Shown here one piece after another: positions 1 through 6,540 of a stretch of 6,581 bases of DNA (position 1 is its first letter; every line of letters starts with the position of its first letter). Source of the stretch: Nocardioidaceae bacterium. Lineage in GTDB: Bacteria; Actinomycetota; Actinomycetes; Propionibacteriales; Nocardioidaceae. Below the pieces are notes generated by a model. It worked only from the letters and a program-made list of their open reading frames with translations, ran no database searches and had not been told where the DNA came from. Position numbers and translations under genes: made by a program. The stretch covers positions 1 through 6,581 of the forward strand of contig JACCZJ010000079.1 in the NCBI GenBank assembly GCA_013696065.1, read 5' to 3'.

Positions 1-409
1 CGTTGAGGTCGGGGAACCAGAGGGCGATCTCGCGCGCCGCAGACTCCTCGGAGTCAGAGCCATGCACGATGTTCTCGCGGTTAGAGAGGCTGTAGTCACC
101 CCGGATGGTGCCGGGCGCGGCTTTGCGACCGTCGGTGGCGCCGTTGATAGAGCGGACAATATCGATGGCCTCGTCTCCCTCGAGGACGAGCGCCACGAGT
201 GGCCCACTTGTCACGAACGCTCGCAGAGGTGGGTAGAAGTCCCGCTCGACATGTTCGACATAGTGCTGGTCCGCCTGCTCGCCCGAGATCTGCCGCTGCT
301 CCAGCGCGACAATCGAGAGTCCCTTGGCCTCGAAGCGGCTCATGACCTGACCGACGAGGCCTCGTCGCACGGCGTCTGGCTTGAGGAGTAGGAGGGTCCG
401 CTGGATCAT
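1..409 (-). CDS. ndk: Nucleoside diphosphate kinase (3' end cut by window edge)
   Basis: This cytosolic enzyme moves the gamma-phosphate of ATP onto other (d)NDPs through a phospho-histidine, balancing the (d)NTP pools. The minus frame opens with MIQRTLLLLKPDAVRRG (the KPD near the N-terminus is typical) and runs without a stop to the window edge, giving 136 residues. The catalytic signature NRENIVHGSDS ends at residue 120, with the active-site His at 116, preceded by AAPGTIRGDY (residues 97-106), the nucleotide-binding loop. Family members are about 135-145 residues, so only a few C-terminal residues are missing. The start ATG at 409-407 fits the family N-terminus. No strong Shine-Dalgarno is seen; a weak AGG lies about nine bases upstream. 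The gene is downstream of folC and the DUF4233 gene on the same strand, after a 70-bp gap holding a small hairpin. Family assignment is very secure. Confidence 0.97.
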   Translation of the reverse strand, partial: MIQRTLLLLKPDAVRRGLVGQVMSRFEAKGLSIVALEQRQISGEQADQHYVEHVERDFYPPLRAFVTSGPLVALVLEGDEAIDIVRSINGATDGRKAAPGTIRGDYSLSNRENIVHGSDSEESAAREIALWFPDLN

Positions 410-451
410 GCGCGCAGCCTAGTGCTGGTCGCTTCTCACCGCCCGCCGCAT

Positions 452-473
452 CACGCCCCTGCGGATTGGCGTG
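452..473 (-). terminator. Small hairpin between the DUF4233 gene and ndk
   Basis: A perfect 6-bp inverted repeat, CACGCC (452-457) and GGCGTG (468-473), is separated by a 10-base loop. It lies just after the stop codon of the DUF4233 gene and about 43 bases before the ndk start. No T-tract follows on the minus strand. It could be a weak attenuator or an mRNA-processing and stability element that lets ndk be expressed separately. A chance repeat is also possible in DNA this rich in GC. Confidence 0.3.
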
Positions 474-479
474 GCATTT

Positions 480-836
480 CTAAGCCGGTGGAGGAGATTG
501 ACTCCCCCACGCAGCCTGCTGGCGCTCGATCTTTCTGCCGAGCAGGTATGCCGCTGTCCACAAAGCCCCGAAGAGCAGCCCCAACACGATCATCGCCGGT
601 ATGACGAATCCCAGCGCCAACGCGGCAAGCTGCAGCGCAAACCCGAGGAAGTACGCCCACTCGGCCCGCAACAATCCGGCTATGACCAGCGCAGCGAGAG
701 CCAGTCCGAGACCGATGAACAGCGAAACTGTCTTGGGGACCTCTTCAATCGTGATGAGCACCGGTGTGGCGAGGCCAAGAACGATCGATTCGAACGCCAA
801 GACGGCAGCACACATCATCCGCCGAGGTGAGCGCAT
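480..836 (-). CDS. DUF4233 family small integral membrane protein
   Basis: This is a 118-residue membrane protein of unknown function. Four hydrophobic segments are visible, at roughly residues 9-29, 37-56, 61-79 and 80-100, with a basic start (MRSPRR) and a polar, Pro-rich tail (residues 101-118). The segment CAAVLAFESIVLGLATPV (residues 9-26) matches what I know of the DUF4233 family, which in Actinobacteria sits between folC and ndk (Rv2446c in M. tuberculosis, from memory). The start ATG overlaps the folC stop as TGATG (838-834), with a GGATGG Shine-Dalgarno (848-843) six bases upstream inside folC. That indicates translational coupling to folC. The conserved position suggests a link to this operon, but no biochemical role can be read from the sequence. 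Confidence 0.85.
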   Translation of the reverse strand: MRSPRRMMCAAVLAFESIVLGLATPVLITIEEVPKTVSLFIGLGLALAALVIAGLLRAEWAYFLGFALQLAALALGFVIPAMIVLGLLFGALWTAAYLLGRKIERQQAAWGSQSPPPA

Positions 837-2278
837 CAGGTGCCATCCAGCAAGATTCGTGCCTCGCCAGCCGTGACCACAGATCCCGTCACCAAGACCC
901 CTCCACCCCCGAAGCCCACCGACGAGTGAGCGAAGTCCAAGGAAACCCCCGCGCCATCGTCAAAGTCCCCAAGGCCCCCGAAGCCTGCACTGCCGTCGGG
1001 CTGACCCGCGTCGGCAAGACCTATGGCCCGGTCGAGCGCGTCGTCGAGCCGAGGCGCGACCTCGACCCGGTCGCCACCAAAGATGCCCTGCGCAAGCTCG
1101 GCCAGCTCCTCCGCGGGGAGGCACCGGGGCGTCGAGTTCTGCGTGCAGATGATCGTCGACAAGATCGGCTCGAACGCATCCAGCAAGCCCTCCACGTCCT
1201 TGTCGGCCATCACCGCGCAGACACCGATCAGAGGCGAGAACGTGAACGCCTCCTGGATCGCCTCAGCAGTTGCCCGGGCGCCATGGGGGTTGTGGGCGGC
1301 ATCGATCAAGACTGTGGGTGAGCGGCGCACCACCTCAAGCCGACCTGGCGAGGTGACCTCGGCAAACGCCTGCCTCACCACGTCGACGTCAAGCCCTCCG
1401 TCCAGACCCTTGCCACCGGCAAAGGCCTCGACTGCGGCGAGGGCACAAGCTGCGTTCTGTGCCTGGTGGGCTCCGTAGAGAGGAAGAAATATCTCGTCGT
1501 ATGTCGCGCCCAAGCCTTGCAAGGTAAGCAGCTGACCGCCCATCCCCGGGCGCCGATCTGCAACCCCGAACTCGAGACCCTCACGAGCCACGGTTGCCCC
1601 GACCTCGGCGGCGTGGTGCAACAACACCTTCGCGGCGTCGAGGGGCTGTTGCGCCAACACCGCGAAGGTGCCCTCCTTGATGATCCCTGCCTTCTCGACG
1701 GCGATATCGCCTGGTGAGTCACCCAGGTACTGGGCGTGGTCGACACCGATCGGGGTGATGACGGCAACTGAAGCGTCGGCCACGTTGGTGGCGTCCCATG
1801 TGCCGCCCATGCCCACCTCGATGATGCCGGCGTCGACGGGTGCATCGGCGAAGGCGGCGAAACCCATCGCGGTGATGAACTCGAAGAAGGACAGGGGGTA
1901 TCCGCCGGACCTGTCGATGATGTCGGCGTACGGCGCCACTTCGTCATACACCTCGACGAAACGCTCCGGGGTCAGCGGTGACCCGTCGACGCTGATGCGC
2001 TCGGTCATGGACTGTACGTGCGGACTGGTCGACCGACCGGTGCGCAACCCCAGTCCGCGCAGCAGCGGATCGATCATGCGAGAGGTCGAGGTCTTGCCAT
2101 TGGTGCCGGTGAGGTGCACCACCGGATAGGCCCGTTGCGGCTCACCCAGGAGGTCGCACAGCGCCGCGATCCGGTCAAGGGACGGGTCGAGCTTGGTCTC
2201 CGGCCAGCGCGCGAGCAACTGCTGCTCCACCTTCAGATAGGCGTCAGACATCCGGGAACGGTCAGAGGTGGCAGGCAT
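836..2278 (-). CDS. folC: Bifunctional folylpolyglutamate synthase / dihydrofolate synthase
   Basis: This cytosolic Mur-ligase-family enzyme adds glutamate to dihydropteroate and/or (tetrahydro)folates using ATP, and so retains folates for one-carbon metabolism. The 480-residue product shows, in order: the P-loop LTGTNGKTS (residues 56-64), TSPHVQSMTERI (84-95), EVGMGGTWDATN (154-165), IGVDHAQYLG (177-186), EKAGIIK (195-201), the HQAQNAACALAAVEAF helix (271-286), GRLEVV (312-317), DAAHNPHG (326-333) and VMADKD (356-361). The end, VLVTGSVVTAGEAR (461-474), is also typical. A Gly/Asp-rich stretch at about residues 424-460 appears longer than usual. The ATG at 2278 is chosen, although its GAGG lies only two bases away; an in-frame ATG at 2251 (MSDAYLKVEQ) is the alternative. 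The gene starts 11 bp after the stop of the decayed upstream gene and overlaps the DUF4233 start. A separate promoter for folC was not identified. Confidence 0.96.
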   Translation of the reverse strand: MPATSDRSRMSDAYLKVEQQLLARWPETKLDPSLDRIAALCDLLGEPQRAYPVVHLTGTNGKTSTSRMIDPLLRGLGLRTGRSTSPHVQSMTERISVDGSPLTPERFVEVYDEVAPYADIIDRSGGYPLSFFEFITAMGFAAFADAPVDAGIIEVGMGGTWDATNVADASVAVITPIGVDHAQYLGDSPGDIAVEKAGIIKEGTFAVLAQQPLDAAKVLLHHAAEVGATVAREGLEFGVADRRPGMGGQLLTLQGLGATYDEIFLPLYGAHQAQNAACALAAVEAFAGGKGLDGGLDVDVVRQAFAEVTSPGRLEVVRRSPTVLIDAAHNPHGARATAEAIQEAFTFSPLIGVCAVMADKDVEGLLDAFEPILSTIICTQNSTPRCLPAEELAELAQGIFGGDRVEVAPRLDDALDRAIGLADAGQPDGSAGFGGLGDFDDGAGVSLDFAHSSVGFGGGGVLVTGSVVTAGEARILLDGT

Positions 2279-2289
2279 TGCCTCGAAGT

Positions 2290-3290
2290 CTAATGCTGCA
2301 GTGCAGCCGCTTGTTCCAGTCTGCGGAGCAGCAACGCGTTGATCACGTCAGCCGCTTCGGCGGCCTCCTCCATGTTGACCCCTAAAGGAAGATGTCCGGG
2401 GCTCTTGAGTACAAGTGGGGTCCCTCTCCAAACGAGGCGGATCGGGGATCCAACTCCTTTTCGTTGGCGGCCTCACTCCTTTTCGTTGGCGGCCTCCAGG
2501 GCTTTCCAGCTGTTTCGACGCAGGCTATCGGTCTCCGCGACCGCGATCACTCCGAGCGGCATGAAGATGTCCTTGCCTCGCCAAAAGGACGTACGGCGAA
2601 TGCGGACTCCGTCCGAGGCCGCCTGTACGTCTACAACGATGTGCCGGACATTCAAGACCGCCACAAGACACAGCAGAAGCCCCGCCTCAGAGACCACCAC
2701 ATGGCTGCCAGTCCTGCGATAGCTTGAGGGAGCGCCCACGACCAGGCTCGACGAGACGTCGTGCCTGACCACATCACTCGTTCAGCAGGCCGCAAGGCCA
2801 ACGATGAAACCGGTGTGACGTCGGTGTAATCGGCCTGCATCGGCAGGCTGCGCGATGCCAGGGAAGTGAGAGCTCCCGCAACCATGCCAGCGACAACAAG
2901 CTGCCAGAGGTGTTGATCGACCTGAGCGGTATCAGATGCCCCGATGCTGACGATCAAGCTCGTCGAGTAGAGGGCACTGTGCACTTTTGCAGCGAAGGAC
3001 GCGCCGTAGAACAAGTGCGCTGGCGCCGAGTTCTGCAACCGGTGACCAAGAGCCCGATCGCAGTGAGCAATAACACTGACGTAATGGCGATGAAGTCGAT
3101 GATGAAGCCGCCTGAGGCGCGCGGTCAGCACCGCTCCCCCACCAGTTCCCGGGGTGGGGGATGAACTCGGGCAGGTTGTCGCGAAAGACTAAAGACGTGA
3201 TCACGTCACGGCTGGCCCGACAAGAAGCAGAGACGCCGCAACGGCCTTCCGTTGTACCGAACCCATCCGGCTCAAGCCGTCTGACGTCAT
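2290..3290 (-). pseudogene. Decayed DUF1648-type membrane protein with C-terminal PH-like domain
   Basis: A single gene of about 330 codons can be followed only by changing frame. Start, MTSDGLSRMGSVQRKAVAAS and LLLVGPAVT, stopped by TGA at 3203-3201. Next frame: DNLPEFIPHPGNWWGSGADR, resembling the LP..IPtHW...G..DR motif of DUF1648. Third frame from about 3120: ASGGFIIDFIAITSVLLLTA plus IGLLVTG, a membrane segment. First frame again from about 3017: LFYGASFAAKV through LALRPAERVMWSGTTSRRAW. Second frame again from about 2690: a membrane segment, then VVDVQAASDGVRIRRTSFWR (PH-like), TGA at 2475-2473, then RLVWRGTPLVLKSPGHLPLG and AAEAADVINALLLRR to TAG at 2292-2290. The start overlaps the GntR stop as ATGA, so the two formed an operon; GntR plus DUF1648 pairs are common in Actinobacteria (from memory). 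The domain names rest on remembered motifs; that this was one gene is more secure. Multiple sequencing errors are the alternative, but the neighbouring genes are intact. Confidence 0.78.
2453..2496. repeat. Perfect 22-bp tandem duplication inside the pseudogene
   Basis: Two identical head-to-tail 22-base units occupy 2453-2474 and 2475-2496. Each contains CTCCTTTTCGTTGGCGGCCT, with no mismatch between copies. Because 22 is not a multiple of three, the copy changes the reading frame. On the minus strand the junction itself forms the TGA at 2475-2473 that ends the PH-like segment. Perfect identity suggests a recent slippage or recombination event. Removing one copy would not restore the gene: the frame would then stop at TAG 2384-2382. 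Confidence 0.95.
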
Positions 3291-3649
3291 GTCGTGACCT
3301 TGTCAATGTGATGGATCAGTTCGTCCCGGCTCAGGCCTAGGTGATTCGCTGCGTCGATGAGCTCCTTGACCTGTTGCTCGAACTCGGCCCTGCGGAGGTT
3401 GACGTCGCTGCGCACCTGCGCTCCGCGGCCCCGCCTCAGCTCGATCAGTCCCTCGTCACGCAACGCGGAATATGCCCGGAGGACGGTATGCATGTTGACG
3501 TCGAGCCGGGCTGCCAGCTCCCGCGCAGCAGGCAACTTCTCGCCGGGCTGGAGACGTCCAGACATCAGGGCTCCACGGACCTGGCTGGCGATCTGGTCGG
3601 CGAGACCCGTCGAGCTGTCCGGGTCGACACGAAGAAGCATAGTTTGCAT
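3287..3649 (-). CDS. GntR family transcriptional regulator, YtrA-like (short)
   Basis: This is a 120-residue DNA-binding regulator. The GntR winged helix-turn-helix covers about residues 13-80: LADQIASQVRGALMSGRLQP, then GEKLPAARELAARLDVNMHT with VLRAYSALRDEGLIELRRGR, the usual sequence of helix, recognition helix (VNMHTVLRAY) and beta-wing (RRGRGAQV). Only about 40 residues follow, mostly helical (FEQQVKELIDAANHLGLSRD), too short for a FadR or UTRA effector domain, which places it with the YtrA subfamily. Such regulators usually repress their own operon together with a membrane protein. Here the partner, starting in an ATGA overlap with this stop, is decayed. The first ATG (3649) is chosen; an ATG three codons later is equally possible. 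No Shine-Dalgarno is seen, so the mRNA may be leaderless. The regulator is intact; whether it still controls anything else is unknown. Confidence 0.93.
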   Translation of the reverse strand: MQTMLLRVDPDSSTGLADQIASQVRGALMSGRLQPGEKLPAARELAARLDVNMHTVLRAYSALRDEGLIELRRGRGAQVRSDVNLRRAEFEQQVKELIDAANHLGLSRDELIHHIDKVTT

Positions 3650-3650
3650 G

Positions 3651-3660
3651 GTACTAGAAC
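3651..3660. promoter_or_regulatory. Candidate GntR operator just before the regulator start
   Basis: The bases GTACTAGAAC form a palindrome with one mismatched pair (GT-a-CTAG-a-AC) directly upstream of the GntR start codon. YtrA-type regulators typically bind short palindromes over their own promoter, so this is a reasonable place for autoregulation. The half-sites are short and the element could be chance. Confidence 0.25.
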
Positions 3661-3818
3661 AATCACGCTCTGGCGAGGTATCGAACGTTACCCACCACCC
3701 ATTTCAGTGCCACCTTGCTCTGCGATGTTCATGCCGCCCGTGCGCAGATGAACTCGCCTCGATGCGCCTGGAGTCGGCTGTCAGCGATTCGGGCAGGTCG
3801 CCCAAGCATCCGACCCTC

Positions 3819-3836
3819 ACGTCGCTATGACGACGT
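3819..3836. promoter_or_regulatory. Inverted repeat upstream of the valS promoter
   Basis: ACGTCG (3819-3824) and CGACGT (3831-3836) are perfect 6-base arms around a 6-base spacer. The element lies 13 bases upstream of the candidate -35 box of valS, inside the 262-bp divergent intergenic region. It could bind a dimeric regulator acting on valS or gntR. No family can be named, and chance is possible because such CG-rich words are common here. Confidence 0.3.
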
Positions 3837-3849
3837 CACGGTCGGATCT

Positions 3850-3877
3850 TTCACAATGGCTGGCCAAACGCTTTAGT
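3850..3877 (+). promoter_or_regulatory. Candidate sigma-70-type promoter of valS
   Basis: A -35 box TTCACA (3850-3855, five of six to TTGACA) and a -10 box TTTAGT (3872-3877, four of six to TATAAT) are separated by 16 bases. Transcription would start near 3884, giving a leader of about 28 bases before the ATG at 3912. This placement argues against the upstream in-frame GTG at 3876, which would lie inside the -10 box. Confidence 0.5.
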
Positions 3878-3898
3878 GAGGTGGGCACGCGGCGCCGT

Positions 3899-3902
3899 AG
3901 GA
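3899..3902 (+). promoter_or_regulatory. Ribosome binding site that decides the valS start
   Basis: AGGA is placed nine bases before the ATG at 3912. The alternative in-frame GTG at 3876 has no purine-rich motif at a suitable distance, so the ATG is preferred. Confidence 0.6.
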
Positions 3903-3911
3903 TTTCGCGTT

Positions 3912-6521
3912 ATGACCGCAACCCCTCGGCGCCAAGCTCCTGCCACGTCGACCGCCCCGGCGCGCTCGATCGACGTACCGGACAAGCCGGCGCTCGAGGA
4001 GCTCGAGGACAAGTGGGACGCGATCTGGAGCGAGCAGGGCACCTACCGCTTCGATCGAACCAAGTCGCGCGACGAGGTCTACTCGATCGACACGCCCCCG
4101 CCCACCGTGTCGGGCTCGCTGCATGTCGGCCACGTCTTCTCCTACACCCACACCGACACCGTCGCGCGCTATCAACGCATGCGCGGCAAAGAGGTCTTCT
4201 ACCCGATGGGGTGGGACGACAACGGGTTGCCGACCGAGCGGCGCGTGCAGAACTACTTCGGCGTGCGGTGCGACCCCTCGGTGCCGTATGCCGCTGACTT
4301 CACGCCCCCGGGCAAGCCAGACCCCAAACGGCAGATCCCCATCTCGCGGGGAAACTTCATCGAGTTGTGCGAACGTCTCACGGCTGAGGACGAGAAAGTT
4401 TTCGAAGACCTCTGGCGCAAGCTTGGACTCTCCGTCGACTGGTCGCTGCTCTACACCACCATCAGCGACGACTCCCGGGCGACGGCGCAACGAGCCTTCC
4501 TGCGCAACGTGGCGCGGGGCGAGGCCTATCAGTCCGAGGCTCCAACGCTGTGGGACGTGACCTTCCAAACCGCCGTCGCTCAAGCTGAGCTCGAGTCGCG
4601 GGACTATCCCGGTCACTACCACCGCGTCGCATTCCACGGCGCTTCCGGGCCCATCCATGTCGAGACCACCCGGCCGGAGTTGATCGGAGCGTGCGTGGCA
4701 CTGATCGCCCATCCCGACGACGAGCGCTACCAGCCGATGTTCGGTACGACGGTCAGCTCGCCGGTCTTCGGCGTGGACCTCCCCGTGCTGGCTCACCCAG
4801 CCGCCGAACCCGACAAGGGCGCGGGCATCGCGATGTGTTGCACCTTCGGCGATTTGACCGACGTGCAGTGGTGGCGCGAGCTGCAGCTGCCGGTCCGCAC
4901 CATCATCGGCCGAGACGGGCGCATCCTTCGGGAGACGCCGGAGTGGATCGCCGGCACTGAGGCGGCCCGAACGGCATACGCCGAGCTGGCCGGCAAGACT
5001 GCCTTCAGCGCCCGCGAGGCCATGGTGTCGCTGCTGCGCGACTCCGGCGACCTCGACGGCGAGCCCAAGCCGACGCAGCGGATGACGAACTTCTACGAGC
5101 AGGGCGACAAGCCCCTCGAAATCGTGGCCAGCCGCCAGTGGTACATCACCAACGGTGGCCGCGACTTCGACCTCCGCGAGGCGCTGATCAAACGCGGCGA
5201 CGAGATCAGCTGGGCACCGGAGTTCATGCGCCATCGCTACACCAACTGGGTAAACGGCCTCAACGGTGACTGGCTCATCTCACGACAACGGTTCTTCGGC
5301 GTGCCGATCCCGGTGTGGTACCCACTCGATGGCAGCGGTGAACCCGTATACGACGCCCGCATCGTCGCCGGTGAGGACGAGTTGCCCGTTGACCCCTCCG
5401 CACAACCTCCACCTGGCTACGAGGAGAGCCAACGCAAACAGCCAGGTGGCTTCATCGGCGACCCCGACGTGATGGACACGTGGGCCACGTCGTCGCTAAC
5501 CCCCCACATCGCGGGAGGCTGGGAGCGCGACCCCGACCTGTTCGAGCACGTCTTCCCCATGGACCTCAACACCCACGCCCACGAGATCATCCGCACCTGG
5601 CTGTTCTCCCGAGTCGTGCGTGCCCATTTGGAGCACAACTCCGTTCCATGGACACACTGCCTGATCTCCGGCTTCGTCGTCGACCCTGACCGCAAGAAGA
5701 TGTCGAAGTCCAAGGGCAACGTGGTGGTCCCGTCCGAGATCCTGGACAAATACGGCTCTGATGCAGTGCGCTGGCGGGCGGCCATGTCGCGGCCAGGTAT
5801 GGACTCGCCGTTCGACGAAGCACAGATGAAGGTCGGCCGGCGCTTGGCCATGAAAGTGTTGAATGCATCCAAGTTCGTCCTCGGCCTGGGAGCCACCGAC
5901 GGCGACACCAGCGCCGTGACCTACCCGCTCGACCTGGCCATGATCGGGCGGCTGCGGCAGGTCGTCGGCGAGGCGACCGAGGCGTTCGATCGGCTCGACT
6001 ACACGACCGCCTTGGAGACGTCCGAGAAGTTCTTCTGGACGTTCTGCGACGACTACCTCGAGCTGGTCAAGGAGCGCGTCTACGGCTCTCGCGGGCAAGA
6101 GGGTGCGGATTCGGGCCGGACTGCGCTGGCCGGCGCCCTGTCGGTGCAATTGCGCTTGCTGGCACCCTTTCTGCCCTATGTCACCGAGGAGGTGTGGTCG
6201 TGGTGGCAGGAAGGCTCGATCCACCGTGCGGCATGGCCGGACACCGAGGTTGACCTGGCTGCTGCAGCGCACGACCCAGCCTTGCTTGATGCCACGGGCG
6301 AGGCGTTGGCCGGCATACGCGGAGCCAAGTCCGTCGCCAAGGTGTCGATGCGCACCGAAGTCACCAGCGCCACAATCACCGGCCCTGCTGCGCAGTTGTC
6401 GCTGCTCGAGCGTGCGGTCGACGACTTGAGGGCAGCCGGCCGGGTCACCGGTGAACTCGTCTTCCAGCCTTCTGAAGGCGCCGCCCAGATACAGGTCGAG
6501 ACGAAGCTTGCCGAGGTCTGA
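3912..6521 (+). CDS. valS: Valyl-tRNA synthetase, archaeal/Rickettsia-like type
   Basis: This class Ia synthetase charges tRNA-Val with valine in the cytoplasm and hydrolyses mischarged threonyl-tRNA-Val. From the ATG at 3912 it has 869 residues. Visible landmarks: TPPPTVSGSLHVGH, with the HIGH motif at 71-74; GWDDNGLPTERRVQNYFGVR (100-119); the CP1 editing domain, with HVETTRPELIGA near 249-260; DWLISRQRFFGVPIPVWY (453-470); DPDVMDTWATSS (517-528); and KMSKS at 596-600. The anticodon-binding helical domain follows (about 650-790). The DDNGLPTERRVQ signature, in place of GTDHAGIATQ, marks the archaeal-like lineage. The C-terminus lacks the long coiled coil of ordinary bacterial ValRS. After PVWY the sequence reads PLDGSGEPVYD, without the zinc-type Cys pair I would expect there. 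An N-terminal extension by GTG at 3876 is disfavoured. The gene diverges from gntR and points away from folC. Confidence 0.96.
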   Translation: MTATPRRQAPATSTAPARSIDVPDKPALEELEDKWDAIWSEQGTYRFDRTKSRDEVYSIDTPPPTVSGSLHVGHVFSYTHTDTVARYQRMRGKEVFYPMGWDDNGLPTERRVQNYFGVRCDPSVPYAADFTPPGKPDPKRQIPISRGNFIELCERLTAEDEKVFEDLWRKLGLSVDWSLLYTTISDDSRATAQRAFLRNVARGEAYQSEAPTLWDVTFQTAVAQAELESRDYPGHYHRVAFHGASGPIHVETTRPELIGACVALIAHPDDERYQPMFGTTVSSPVFGVDLPVLAHPAAEPDKGAGIAMCCTFGDLTDVQWWRELQLPVRTIIGRDGRILRETPEWIAGTEAARTAYAELAGKTAFSAREAMVSLLRDSGDLDGEPKPTQRMTNFYEQGDKPLEIVASRQWYITNGGRDFDLREALIKRGDEISWAPEFMRHRYTNWVNGLNGDWLISRQRFFGVPIPVWYPLDGSGEPVYDARIVAGEDELPVDPSAQPPPGYEESQRKQPGGFIGDPDVMDTWATSSLTPHIAGGWERDPDLFEHVFPMDLNTHAHEIIRTWLFSRVVRAHLEHNSVPWTHCLISGFVVDPDRKKMSKSKGNVVVPSEILDKYGSDAVRWRAAMSRPGMDSPFDEAQMKVGRRLAMKVLNASKFVLGLGATDGDTSAVTYPLDLAMIGRLRQVVGEATEAFDRLDYTTALETSEKFFWTFCDDYLELVKERVYGSRGQEGADSGRTALAGALSVQLRLLAPFLPYVTEEVWSWWQEGSIHRAAWPDTEVDLAAAAHDPALLDATGEALAGIRGAKSVAKVSMRTEVTSATITGPAAQLSLLERAVDDLRAAGRVTGELVFQPSEGAAQIQVETKLAEV

Positions 6522-6540
6522 CCCGGCAAGACTTCGGCGA
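6508..6540 (+). terminator. Hairpin spanning the valS stop codon
   Basis: Bases 6508-6519 pair with 6529-6540 over 12 positions. The core is GCCGAGGTCT against AGACTTCGGC, with one G-U pair there and a second near the base of the stem. The 9-base loop (6520-6528) holds two bases of the TGA stop codon. No T-tract follows, which is common for actinobacterial intrinsic terminators. The rest of the window (6541-6581) shows no gene start or other element I can support. Confidence 0.55.

Noticed and set aside
764..1321. Long plus-strand open frames opposite folC
   Set aside because: They mirror the codon pattern of folC and contain no motif. folC is established by many conserved motifs.
2453..2496. 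The 22-bp tandem repeat as a simple on/off phase-variation switch
   Set aside because: Loss of one copy would not restore a full reading frame, since TAG at 2384-2382 follows and other frame changes lie upstream.
2652..3131. A 159-codon minus-strand open frame read as an independent membrane protein
   Set aside because: Its start is arbitrary (GTG). Its middle part is one frame segment of the decayed DUF1648-like gene, while both ends (MLTARLRRLHHRLHRHY and RRGFCCVLWRS) are out-of-frame readings of neighbouring segments.
3640..3656. TAGT-N9-ACTA inverted repeat over the GntR start codon
   Set aside because: Arms of only four bases with no symmetry in the spacer or flanks; too weak to call beside the better 3651-3660 palindrome.
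3880..3895. GGTGGGCACGCGG resembling a T-box core before valS
   Set aside because: It matches GGNACCGCG only with an indel. It would lie at the very start of a leader of about 28 bases, leaving no room for stem I or a specifier loop if the promoter at 3850-3877 is right.
3873..5234. A 453-codon open frame on the minus strand opposite valS
   Set aside because: It is antisense to a certain valS gene. Its composition (Arg, Gly, Val and His rich, no recognisable domain) is what the complement of high-GC coding DNA gives.
5496..6272. A 258-codon minus-strand open frame opposite the 3' half of valS
   Set aside because: It is a shadow of valS, with low-complexity composition and no start context.
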